Below are positions 1 to 6,203 of a stretch of DNA of 8,101 nucleotides, one piece after another. The stretch spans positions 1 to 8,101 of the forward strand of contig JAUHYY010000048.1 in assembly GCA_030426295.1 (NCBI GenBank). The letters are read 5' to 3'. Under the pieces are notes generated by a model. That model searched no databases and was not told the DNA's origin. It worked only from the letters and a program-made list of their open reading frames with translations. The first letter of the stretch is position 1, and every line of letters starts with the position of its first letter. Source of the stretch: a bacterium (GTDB taxonomy: Bacteria > Patescibacteriota > Gracilibacteria > UBA1369 > GCA-2718715). Position numbers and translations under genes: made by a program.

Positions 1-389
1 GAGCTACTGAATCCCCTCTCGGAATGTATTTTTATACTGATCCTGCTGGACTTTTAAGGCATCCGTCTCAGCTGTATGAAGCTGCGCTTGAAGGTCTTGT
101 GCTTTTTATCGTTATGTGGTCGGTACGAAATAAGAAGTGGTTGAAAGGAAAAATGCTTGGTCTTTTCTTAATAGGTTACTCTATTGCGCGTATAATTGTT
201 GAATTCTTTAGAGAGCCTGATGCACATATAGGATTTATTTTTGGTCCTCTAACAATGGGGCAGCTTTTATCTCTGATTATGGTGATTGTTGGAGTTTGGA
301 TTTTTGTACGTAAGCAAGAGAAGCCTAAAAAGAGTAATGCTCCTGAAAAAAAGAAATCTTCTTCGAAGAAAAAGTATACTAAGAAATAA
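1..389 (+). CDS. lgt: Prolipoprotein diacylglyceryl transferase, C-terminal part (5' end outside window)
   Basis: Lgt is an inner-membrane enzyme that transfers diacylglycerol from phosphatidylglycerol to the lipobox cysteine of prolipoproteins, the first step of lipoprotein maturation. The reading frame is open back to the window edge (codons start at base 3), so the ATG at 24 is internal and the true start lies upstream. Visible family signatures are RHPSQLYEA followed by an EG, then R-x-x-VEFFREPD and TMGQLLSL near the last membrane helix. At least three hydrophobic helices can be seen: LEGLVLFIVMW, MLGLFLIGYSIARIIV and LLSLIMVIVGVWIFV. The protein ends in a lysine/serine-rich cytoplasmic tail of about 25 residues, which is longer than usual. 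The TAA stop at 387-389 directly touches the CCA end of the convergent tRNA gene, leaving no room for a terminator between them. Identification is confident. Confidence 0.93.
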   Translation, partial: ATESPLGMYFYTDPAGLLRHPSQLYEAALEGLVLFIVMWSVRNKKWLKGKMLGLFLIGYSIARIIVEFFREPDAHIGFIFGPLTMGQLLSLIMVIVGVWIFVRKQEKPKKSNAPEKKKSSSKKKYTKK

Positions 390-465
390 TGGTGGGTCAG
401 CTGGGATTCGAACCCAGGACCAGCGGCTTAAGAGGCCGATGCTCTACCAACTGAGCTACTGACCC
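390..465 (-). tRNA. tRNA-Lys (anticodon CTT), CCA encoded
   Basis: The reverse complement folds as a full cloverleaf. It has a seven-base-pair acceptor stem GGGTCAG/CTGACCC, a D arm GCTC-AGTTGGTA-GAGC, an anticodon loop CTCTTAA, a short variable loop and a T arm CTGGG-TTCGAAT-CCCAG, followed by discriminator A and a genomically encoded CCA at 390-392. The anticodon CTT occupies 430-432 and reads the lysine codon AAG. The body resembles bacterial tRNA-Lys genes in the acceptor and D arm. The first anticodon-stem pair (27-43) appears to be a U-C mismatch; the other four pairs are intact. It lies 46 bp downstream of yggS on the same strand and may be cotranscribed with it, since no clear terminator separates them. 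Confidence 0.95.
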
Positions 466-511
466 GAATATGTTTTTAACGCGAGGAATTTACCAGGTTT
501 GATTATTTTTT

Positions 512-1144
512 TCAATACCTGCTACCAAAAATTGCACTTCCTATTCTTAGCATGGTTGCACCTTCTTCAATCGCTATCTCGTAGTCATTAGACATACCCA
601 TTGAAAGATGCTCGAGATTGTATTTGTCTTTGAGTTCTTTTAGGAGCCTGAAAGAGTTTCTTACTTCTGCTTCGTCTTGGGTGTTTGGTCCTATAGTCAT
701 TAATCCGAGGACGCTCAGGTTAAGTTTAAGTATAGAGTTTAATTCTTCTTTATTTGTTGGGTTGAGGCCGAATTTTGTTGCTTCGTTTGAGGTGTTGATT
801 TGGATTAAGACTTTGTGACCTGGTGAATATTGTTCGATTTTCTTGGCGAGCTTTAGTGAGTCGACAGAGTGAATTACGTCAGCTAGCTCAACTGCTTTCT
901 TAACTTTATTTGTTTGTAAGTGGCCGATTAAATGATTGGTTGCTCCATGTATGTTTTTTAATTCGAGTTCTTGGACTTTGTTTTCACCGATGTCTTTTAT
1001 GCCAGCTGCGATTGCTTCATTAATTTTTTCTAAGGGGATCGTTTTTGTGACTGCAATGAGTGTGATGTCCTTTGGATCCCTACCACAATTTACGCAGGCT
1101 GCTTTAATCCTTTCTAAAACTTTATTTAAATTTTCTTCGATCAC
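512..1144 (-). CDS. yggS: YggS/PLPBP family pyridoxal-phosphate homeostasis protein
   Basis: YggS proteins are single-domain TIM-barrel PLP carriers of the cytoplasm, related to the N-terminal domain of alanine racemase. They have no known catalytic activity and keep free PLP and amino/keto-acid pools balanced. At 210 residues the protein has nearly full family length. The PLP-binding lysine is K34 in AVTKT. Other conserved blocks are IGENKVQE (52-59), HLIGHLQTNK (71-80) and the C-terminal phosphate-binding region from MGMSNDYEIAIEEGA to RIGSAIFGSRY (182-210). The start is GTG (1142-1144): the frame is closed by TAA at 1160-1162, no ATG lies between, and the N-terminus aligns with the family pattern of an ENL...VLERI helix. 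There is no Shine-Dalgarno sequence. The gene is divergent from radA with 59 bp between starts, and tRNA-Lys follows it. It ends with TGA. Confidence 0.95.
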   Translation of the reverse strand: MIEENLNKVLERIKAACVNCGRDPKDITLIAVTKTIPLEKINEAIAAGIKDIGENKVQELELKNIHGATNHLIGHLQTNKVKKAVELADVIHSVDSLKLAKKIEQYSPGHKVLIQINTSNEATKFGLNPTNKEELNSILKLNLSVLGLMTIGPNTQDEAEVRNSFRLLKELKDKYNLEHLSMGMSNDYEIAIEEGATMLRIGSAIFGSRY

Positions 1145-1203
1145 TTTATTTAGAATTATTTAAAATATTCATGTTAGTATTAGTTTAGAATTAATATACG
1201 AAT

Positions 1204-2469
1204 ATGCCAAAGCTTAAAACAATATATATCTGTACTAACTGTGGTCGTGAGCATCCTAAATGGCAAGGTCAGTGTAGTGAATGTAATGAATGGAATTCAC
1301 TGGTTGAAGATGTTGTAGAAAAAAATCCATATAAGAAAAAATCTGTTGTTAGCTCGGCTGGAGTGCGTAAGTTATCTGAGATTGATCACAAAGCTGTTGT
1401 TCGTATGCAGACAGGTATTAGTGAGTTTGATCGTGTGCTGGGTGGCGGTATTGTTCCTGGTAGCGTGACTCTGCTTGGTGGTGAACCTGGTATTGGTAAG
1501 TCGACTTTGACTCTGCAGTTTCTAGACCGGTTAAAAGGCCAAGAAGTCTACTATGTGGCAGGTGAAGAATCGGCAGAGCAAATAAGCCTAAGAGCTAATA
1601 GGCTAGGTGTGAGTCTTGATACTGTAAGTTTTCTTGAGACTTCTGTACTTGAAGAAGTTGCTCGAGAAATTGAAAGTAATAAGCCTGATTTTTTGGTGAT
1701 TGATTCTATTCAGGTTATAAAAAGTCTCGAGAATGATGGTGTGCCAGGTGGAATTAGTCAGATAAGATATATTGCTGATGCGATTGTGAAGCTGGCTAAG
1801 AGTAAAAACATTTCTGTTGTATTGATCGGTCATGTTACGAAAGATGGTGAACTTGCTGGTCCGAAGCTTCTTGAGCATTTGGTTGATACAGTACTTTATA
1901 TTGAAGGTGATAAGATTAAAAGTTATAGGTTCTTGAAGTCTATAAAGAATAGATTTGGTTCTACAGATGAAGTTGGGATTTTTAGGATGGATACTGCTGG
2001 TTTAGTTGAGGTGCCTGATCCTGCTGCTGAGTTTATTGAAGAACGTGAAGAAATGGTTATTGGTAGTGCTCTTGGTTGTACGATGGAGGGTAATAGGCCT
2101 TTAGTTGTTGAGGTTCAAGCTTTGACTTCTGCAAGTGCTTTTGGCTACCCGAAAAGATCTGCCACAGGCTTTGATCAGAATCGTTTGTTAATGATAATTG
2201 CTGTCTTGCAAAAGTATTTTGGTATCGATCTTTCGAGTCAGGATGTATTTGTAAATGTGTCTGGTGGCTTTAAAATTCGAGAAACTGCTTGTGATCTTGC
2301 TGTGATGAAAGCAATCATGAGTTCCTACAGTAAAAAACCGCTTAAGCACAATGTTGTATATATTGGTGAAGCTGGCTTAACTGGAAAGATTCGTAATGTT
2401 GCTTATCAAGAACTTAGAGAGCAAGAAATGAAGCGTCTAGGGTTTGACATAACTAATAAGATTGGATAA
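1204..2469 (+). CDS. radA: DNA repair protein RadA (RecA-like branch-migration ATPase)
   Basis: RadA (Sms) acts with RecA in recombination, driving branch migration and unwinding at D-loops. Domains in order: a four-cysteine zinc finger (C10, C13, C24, C27), a RecA-like ATPase with Walker A GEPGIGKST (93-101) and Walker B FLVIDS (163-168), the RadA signature KNRFG (248-252), and a Lon-protease-like C-terminal domain including GGFKIRE and GEAGLTGKIRNV. The protein is 421 residues, against about 450-460 usually. It stops soon after KRLGF, where the family normally continues about 30 residues through a conserved VIVP-like strand. I found no single frameshift that restores this tail in the following bases, so the shortening looks genuine. 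The ATG at 1204 puts the zinc finger at its usual distance from the N-terminus. No Shine-Dalgarno is present; the leader is AT-rich (TTAATATACGAAT before ATG), so a leaderless or very short-leader mRNA is possible. Confidence 0.96.
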   Translation: MPKLKTIYICTNCGREHPKWQGQCSECNEWNSLVEDVVEKNPYKKKSVVSSAGVRKLSEIDHKAVVRMQTGISEFDRVLGGGIVPGSVTLLGGEPGIGKSTLTLQFLDRLKGQEVYYVAGEESAEQISLRANRLGVSLDTVSFLETSVLEEVAREIESNKPDFLVIDSIQVIKSLENDGVPGGISQIRYIADAIVKLAKSKNISVVLIGHVTKDGELAGPKLLEHLVDTVLYIEGDKIKSYRFLKSIKNRFGSTDEVGIFRMDTAGLVEVPDPAAEFIEEREEMVIGSALGCTMEGNRPLVVEVQALTSASAFGYPKRSATGFDQNRLLMIIAVLQKYFGIDLSSQDVFVNVSGGFKIRETACDLAVMKAIMSSYSKKPLKHNVVYIGEAGLTGKIRNVAYQELREQEMKRLGFDITNKIG

Positions 2470-2501
2470 TTTGTAACCTATAGTACATAGTAGTCGTTGC
2501 A

Positions 2502-2530
2502 TTGACGAATATTGCTAAATGTGGTTTAAT
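2502..2530 (+). promoter_or_regulatory. Candidate sigma-70-type promoter for the RelA/SpoT-like gene
   Basis: The -35 box TTGACG (2502-2507, five of six to TTGACA) and -10 box TTTAAT (2525-2530, five of six to TATAAT) are separated by exactly 17 bp. Transcription would begin near 2537, about 16 nt before the ATG at 2553. This is the best promoter match I noticed in the window, and it shows that the in-frame TTG at 2502 is part of the -35 box and not a start codon. It is seen by eye and not experimentally supported. Confidence 0.55.
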
Positions 2531-2552
2531 AAACTTCAACTTAATCATACAA

Positions 2553-4967
2553 ATGGCTAAACTTCCTGAAGGATTCAAAATTGATGATATGTTCCCTGGT
2601 TTGGTATTACATCCAAATTTACGAGAAGGCACAGAGGAGCATGAATCTGATGTTCAATGTACTGTAGATGAAATACATGAATTTTGTACGAATATTGAAG
2701 GGCTGCCTTTGTTTAACGCAAAAGATTTGAAGTATCTTGAGCCTGCAAGTAAAGCGGTTACAGATGTAAAAAAGAAGATGGAAGCAAAACGCAAGGTAGA
2801 TCATCCTTGTAAAAATAAGTTTATGAATATTTTGATTGATAGTTTTGATTCAATATTCTCTTCTATTCTTGTTAATGGTCAGTTAGAAAAACTTTTTAAA
2901 AGTTTAACGATTGAAGAAACTTATAGCCATCCAATGCTAACAAAATTAATGCATAGAAAATCTAATTATGATAGGGAGGCAATGAATCTTGGAGAAAGCT
3001 TAATACCTTTTAATGCGGTTAAACTTGTAATTGGTAACTATTTTTTAAGATACGTCGATAAAATAATCCAAGTTGAAGAATCACTTAACGATGAAGGAGT
3101 TAAAGACTCTAGAACAATAGGATTAACTATGAAAAACACACTAGGTGCATTTTTTAAAGAAATATTTGGTTTTGATCTACCTATCGATGCTAGAAGAAAA
3201 TTTAGCGAGATCATAGATGATGAGTATGATTCAACTCCAGCAAGTATCGATCGGAAAAAAGAGTTTTATAAAGGTGTAACCCGAGCAAATGTTGACGAGA
3301 CATGGAGTTTGAGAGATCCAGATACATGGTGGGAGTTATATAGGCATTCTGCTTTCTTTTTGATCCAGTCAATTAGAAGAGGTACACCAGGTTTAGTTAG
3401 ATCAGATGCTGATACGAAAGAAGCCCTAAATTATATTACAACTAAACTCTTCAGAGGAGTTGATTTCTTGTTCCCTGATGAAGATGATGTGGAGTCACTG
3501 CATAGAAGTTATAATGACTTGCTCCGTGATGCTGCATTAAATAAACGGGAGATAAAAAAGTTATTCGTTGATAAGGTTTCAATTGGTCAGCAATTATTGA
3601 ACATTATGCAGGAAACCGTAGTAAGAGATAAAAAAACATGGGCGATTAGAACTGTATGCGAAGATTTAATTGATTTAATGGAAGGTCGAACAAGTATTGA
3701 ATCGAATCTTGGTGAAGACACTCAAAAAGAAATGGCTGCAGTACGTGAAGTAGTGATAGAGAACTTTAAAGCAAAAGGTGCTGAGCATGTTGGGGTAGTT
3801 AAAGGTTGTGTAGATCAGTTCAAAATTGTGATTATTGATAAACGAGGTAAAAAAATACCACTGATGATTGAGGTTGCCCCGAATAAAAACGCGATTTCTG
3901 CATGGAGGAAAGCTATCGCTAAAGGTGCTTCTTACCCAACTATGCTTGATTTAGTTCGAATGCGTGTTTGGTTAGTTGGTGGTAAAAGATCAACGCAAAA
4001 CGAAGTTGATCATTGTTTAAAGTACGGTTATGCATATGTGCTTGAAGCTATGGGTAGTACGATTCCTAAAGAACTATTTGATAATATGAAATATCATTTT
4101 GATCAGTTTGATCCTACTGGTGCTACTGGTGGTACGAATGCTTTCAGTGAGGGGCAAAATGTATTCAAAGGTTTTGTGAAAGTAGTTAGACCTGGTGAAT
4201 CAAAGTTGATGTCGAATAAACCTGCTGAAGTGCAAATTGGTACGGACTTCCCAGATCATAACCATGATGATTACGAAAACAAACAGTTTGTACAATGTAA
4301 AGAATATCTAGGTGCTACATCTTATAGACAGCATGTATTTGATATGATTGACTATTGTATTTCGGATGCACCTGAAAATCTTCATGAATTTAGAGGCTTA
4401 ACGGAATATAGTACTGATCCGAATGGTCCTGCCTACATTCAAATGTTTATGGAGTTATTAAGAATGTTACTGAATCCAGAATTTAGTAATTTTGAAATGA
4501 TCTGTGCTACAAGATTTATGACTCAGTACTTAGGTGAATATGAAACAAATGAAAAGCTAAGAATGATAGTAGGTATTATCAACCGTTATTACATTGTATT
4601 TCATGAGTACTTCAATGTTGGTAAAGTAACTACAGCACTTCTAGAATATAGGGCTCTAATGAAAGAACGATATGAACTCAAGATAAAAAAAGATAAAGCC
4701 GAAGCGACATACAAAGATTTTGAAAGAAAATACCAGATTTTAGATCTCGATATAACTCGTGAAGATAAAGTTGAAAAACTGAGAAACCTTGGTCTTTCAG
4801 ACCAAGGTATTGAAGCAGTGATGTCGACTAATCCTGATATGAGGTCGAAATATCTTGACTTGCTAGAAGATAAACTCAGTGAGGCTCATTCCCAATTCAG
4901 CGCGAATTGGAATGAGCTTAAGAAGTTACGTGCTACTTATGAAGGTTTAGTTCCAGACCCTAAGTAA
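2553..4967 (+). CDS. Large protein with a divergent RelA/SpoT-type nucleotidyltransferase-like domain
   Basis: I do not recognise the whole 804-residue protein. Residues about 400-600 carry a pattern matching RelA/SpoT (ppGpp) synthetase domains in order and spacing. K445-x3-S449-x-W451-R452-K453...K457-G458 is followed 21 residues after K445 by D466 in DLVRMRV (compare the metal-binding Asp in DLxxxR of Rel), then N529-A-F (compare NGYxSLH), then E559 in AEVQIGT (compare the catalytic Glu in EVQIRT), then HNHDDYENKQ and CKEYL. Deviations are large: the Arg of the GRxK motif is replaced by Pro (P443), the Arg of EVQIRT is Gly, and SLHT is absent. No HD hydrolase motif was seen. The N-terminal 400 residues look helical and unfamiliar. 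Residues about 690-800 are rich in Lys/Glu and probably coiled-coil. ATG 2553 is chosen over TTG 2502 because the latter lies in the promoter. The 3' end overlaps the convergent gene by 8 bp. Activity is unproven; the gene is certain, the domain call moderate. Confidence 0.6.
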   Translation: MAKLPEGFKIDDMFPGLVLHPNLREGTEEHESDVQCTVDEIHEFCTNIEGLPLFNAKDLKYLEPASKAVTDVKKKMEAKRKVDHPCKNKFMNILIDSFDSIFSSILVNGQLEKLFKSLTIEETYSHPMLTKLMHRKSNYDREAMNLGESLIPFNAVKLVIGNYFLRYVDKIIQVEESLNDEGVKDSRTIGLTMKNTLGAFFKEIFGFDLPIDARRKFSEIIDDEYDSTPASIDRKKEFYKGVTRANVDETWSLRDPDTWWELYRHSAFFLIQSIRRGTPGLVRSDADTKEALNYITTKLFRGVDFLFPDEDDVESLHRSYNDLLRDAALNKREIKKLFVDKVSIGQQLLNIMQETVVRDKKTWAIRTVCEDLIDLMEGRTSIESNLGEDTQKEMAAVREVVIENFKAKGAEHVGVVKGCVDQFKIVIIDKRGKKIPLMIEVAPNKNAISAWRKAIAKGASYPTMLDLVRMRVWLVGGKRSTQNEVDHCLKYGYAYVLEAMGSTIPKELFDNMKYHFDQFDPTGATGGTNAFSEGQNVFKGFVKVVRPGESKLMSNKPAEVQIGTDFPDHNHDDYENKQFVQCKEYLGATSYRQHVFDMIDYCISDAPENLHEFRGLTEYSTDPNGPAYIQMFMELLRMLLNPEFSNFEMICATRFMTQYLGEYETNEKLRMIVGIINRYYIVFHEYFNVGKVTTALLEYRALMKERYELKIKKDKAEATYKDFERKYQILDLDITREDKVEKLRNLGLSDQGIEAVMSTNPDMRSKYLDLLEDKLSEAHSQFSANWNELKKLRATYEGLVPDPK
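4786..4808 (-). terminator. Perfect 10-bp hairpin inside the RelA/SpoT-like gene, possible terminator for the opposite strand
   Basis: ACCTTGGTCT (4786-4795) pairs perfectly with AGACCAAGGT (4799-4808) around a 3-nt loop. On the plus strand no T-run follows. On the minus strand the hairpin is followed by TTCTCAGTTTTTC, an interrupted T-run. It lies about 150 nt past the stop of the minus-strand HPPD-like gene, so it could end that transcript from within the convergent coding sequence. The inverted repeat is seen directly; the role is inferred. Confidence 0.35.
4882..4919. repeat. Long imperfect inverted repeat near the 3' end of the RelA/SpoT-like gene
   Basis: Bases 4882-4898 pair with 4904-4919 around loop AGCGC (4899-4903). 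There are about 16 pairs with one bulged C at 4891-4893 and one G-T wobble at 4883/4918; the core is CTCATTCC plus AATTC against GAATT plus GGAATGAG. It sits 41 nt beyond the stop of the convergent minus-strand gene and 48 nt before the stop of its own gene. No good T-run follows on either strand, so it is not a textbook terminator. It may act as an RNA 3'-end block or a pause site for either transcript. Confidence 0.5.
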
Positions 4968-6177
4968 CCAAGTCATCCTCCCCTGCTGCTTGTGTTAAGG
5001 CTGCAACATTTTCTTTCGTGAAGAATCCTTCGTATCCATAGCATCTTTGGATGTACTCAGTGATAAGCCATGAGAATTCAGATTTTTTAGAAAAGATTTG
5101 TTTTAGGCCTTCGTCGCATGATCCGATTACGTTTGCAAGGAACTGCTTTTCAGCTTCTTGCAGTTTTTCAACTACGAAGTCTACGTTTCTGTAATCGTTT
5201 TCTTCTGGGCCGATGTATCCGTCTTTAACTCCGACTGCTAAGTGATGCATTCTTCGACCAAAATCTAATACAAAGTTTTCTGTTGGTGAGGGCAGGTCGT
5301 CGATATGACATGTGTAGTATGGAGTATTGTTGGCTGTGAACACTTTTGCTGGGCTTAGTCTTTCATCTACGTATTTGGCTGATCTTGTAACATTTGTTGA
5401 TGAGTTTTGGTCTCCAATATTGAAGGCTCCCCAGAAGTGATAAGAAGTTAATGAAAGGAATTCAAGAATTGCGTGTTCTCTATCGTGCATATAGACACGA
5501 GTTGCGAGATGGTCGTATGGTTCGAGGTACTGTGCAAAGTCTAAGTCTGACTGTAGTTTTTTGATTTCTAAGAACATGTCTAAAGTTTCCTGGTCGAATT
5601 CGTAATCTTTAACTTGGTCGTATTCTTCTGTCTTAGTTTTTTTGTAACCGATGTGGTTCCAGGTATAGATAGATGGCTGTGTCCAGTGAACATAATTTTC
5701 TGAATGCGACTCGGGTAGCTCATTCAAGAATCTGAAGTGTCGTGCTTCTTGTTTAGAAACTGCTTCTTTCATGTCGTTAACTCCGTAAATTTCACCGATG
5801 TATCTTGTGAAGGGTCTTTTTTGACCGTTTACTGACATATTGTTCAGGGTCCAGATTCCGTTATGTGCTTCTGTTAGAGGCTCTCGAACTAGCATGGTTG
5901 GGTTTTCTGGTTTGATTCTTAAAATGTGATAACGATAAGTGTCGTCTTCGAATGATCTTACGTATTGATAAAGAGTCATCAGTAAGAGTTCTGCAATGTA
6001 TGCCTTTGCAACTCCTGGTTCAACTTGAACAACTAAAGCTTCGATTCCTTCGATGTTTTCTGTTAGGCCAGCCTTGTCTCTGCTTTCGTAAGTTTTGATT
6101 AGATATTCTTCGAAATAATCTGAATTTATTTTATCACCGTATCTTGTGAAGGGCTGATTGGGATGCTGGTTAGACAT
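4960..6177 (-). CDS. HPPD-like VOC-superfamily protein, putative non-heme iron dioxygenase
   Basis: The C-terminal half resembles 4-hydroxyphenylpyruvate dioxygenase, a cytosolic Fe(II) enzyme that turns 4-hydroxyphenylpyruvate into homogentisate. Three possible iron ligands fall in matching order: H223 in YDHLATRV, H311 or H312 in RMHHLAVGVKD, and E374 in ITEYIQR. The block KQIFSK...EYIQR...GFFTKENVAALTQA (359-397) parallels the family's LQIFTK...FEIIQR...GFGxGNFKALFEA. SPTENFV (297-303) before the HH is also typical of the second VOC module. An N-terminal VOC-like module is suggested at about 45-105. The protein is 405 residues, slightly longer than most HPPDs (about 350-400). The motif PFTRY occurs twice (9-13 and 122-126). 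Start ATG 6175-6177 has no Shine-Dalgarno; tatD ends 26 bp upstream, suggesting an operon. Stop TAG overlaps the convergent gene. Substrate is inferred from residues and from nearby tyrA; another VOC dioxygenase or a non-catalytic homologue remains possible. Confidence 0.6.
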   Translation of the reverse strand: MSNQHPNQPFTRYGDKINSDYFEEYLIKTYESRDKAGLTENIEGIEALVVQVEPGVAKAYIAELLLMTLYQYVRSFEDDTYRYHILRIKPENPTMLVREPLTEAHNGIWTLNNMSVNGQKRPFTRYIGEIYGVNDMKEAVSKQEARHFRFLNELPESHSENYVHWTQPSIYTWNHIGYKKTKTEEYDQVKDYEFDQETLDMFLEIKKLQSDLDFAQYLEPYDHLATRVYMHDREHAILEFLSLTSYHFWGAFNIGDQNSSTNVTRSAKYVDERLSPAKVFTANNTPYYTCHIDDLPSPTENFVLDFGRRMHHLAVGVKDGYIGPEENDYRNVDFVVEKLQEAEKQFLANVIGSCDEGLKQIFSKKSEFSWLITEYIQRCYGYEGFFTKENVAALTQAAGEDDLVT

Positions 6178-6203
6178 TTGGTTGTTAGTTATTGTTTATT
6201 TGT

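Noticed and set aside
430..440. U-C mismatch at the top of the tRNA-Lys anticodon stem as a sign of a pseudogene.
   Set aside because: All other stems pair fully and the CCA is intact; a single mismatch at 27-43 is tolerable.
618..1163. Plus-strand reading frames opposite yggS (618-818 and 936-1163).
   Set aside because: They are antisense to a clear YggS coding sequence and have no family features.
1603..1878. Minus-strand reading frame inside radA.
   Set aside because: It is antisense to the RadA ATPase core and has no supporting motif.
2502..2552. TTG start at 2502 for the RelA/SpoT-like gene.
   Set aside because: The TTG lies inside a well-formed -35 box; ATG 2553 is 16 nt after the predicted transcription start.
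2553..3700. An HD-type ppGpp hydrolase domain in the N-terminal half of the RelA/SpoT-like protein.
   Set aside because: Scattered His and Asp residues are present, but I found no H...HD...D arrangement like that of Rel/SpoT.
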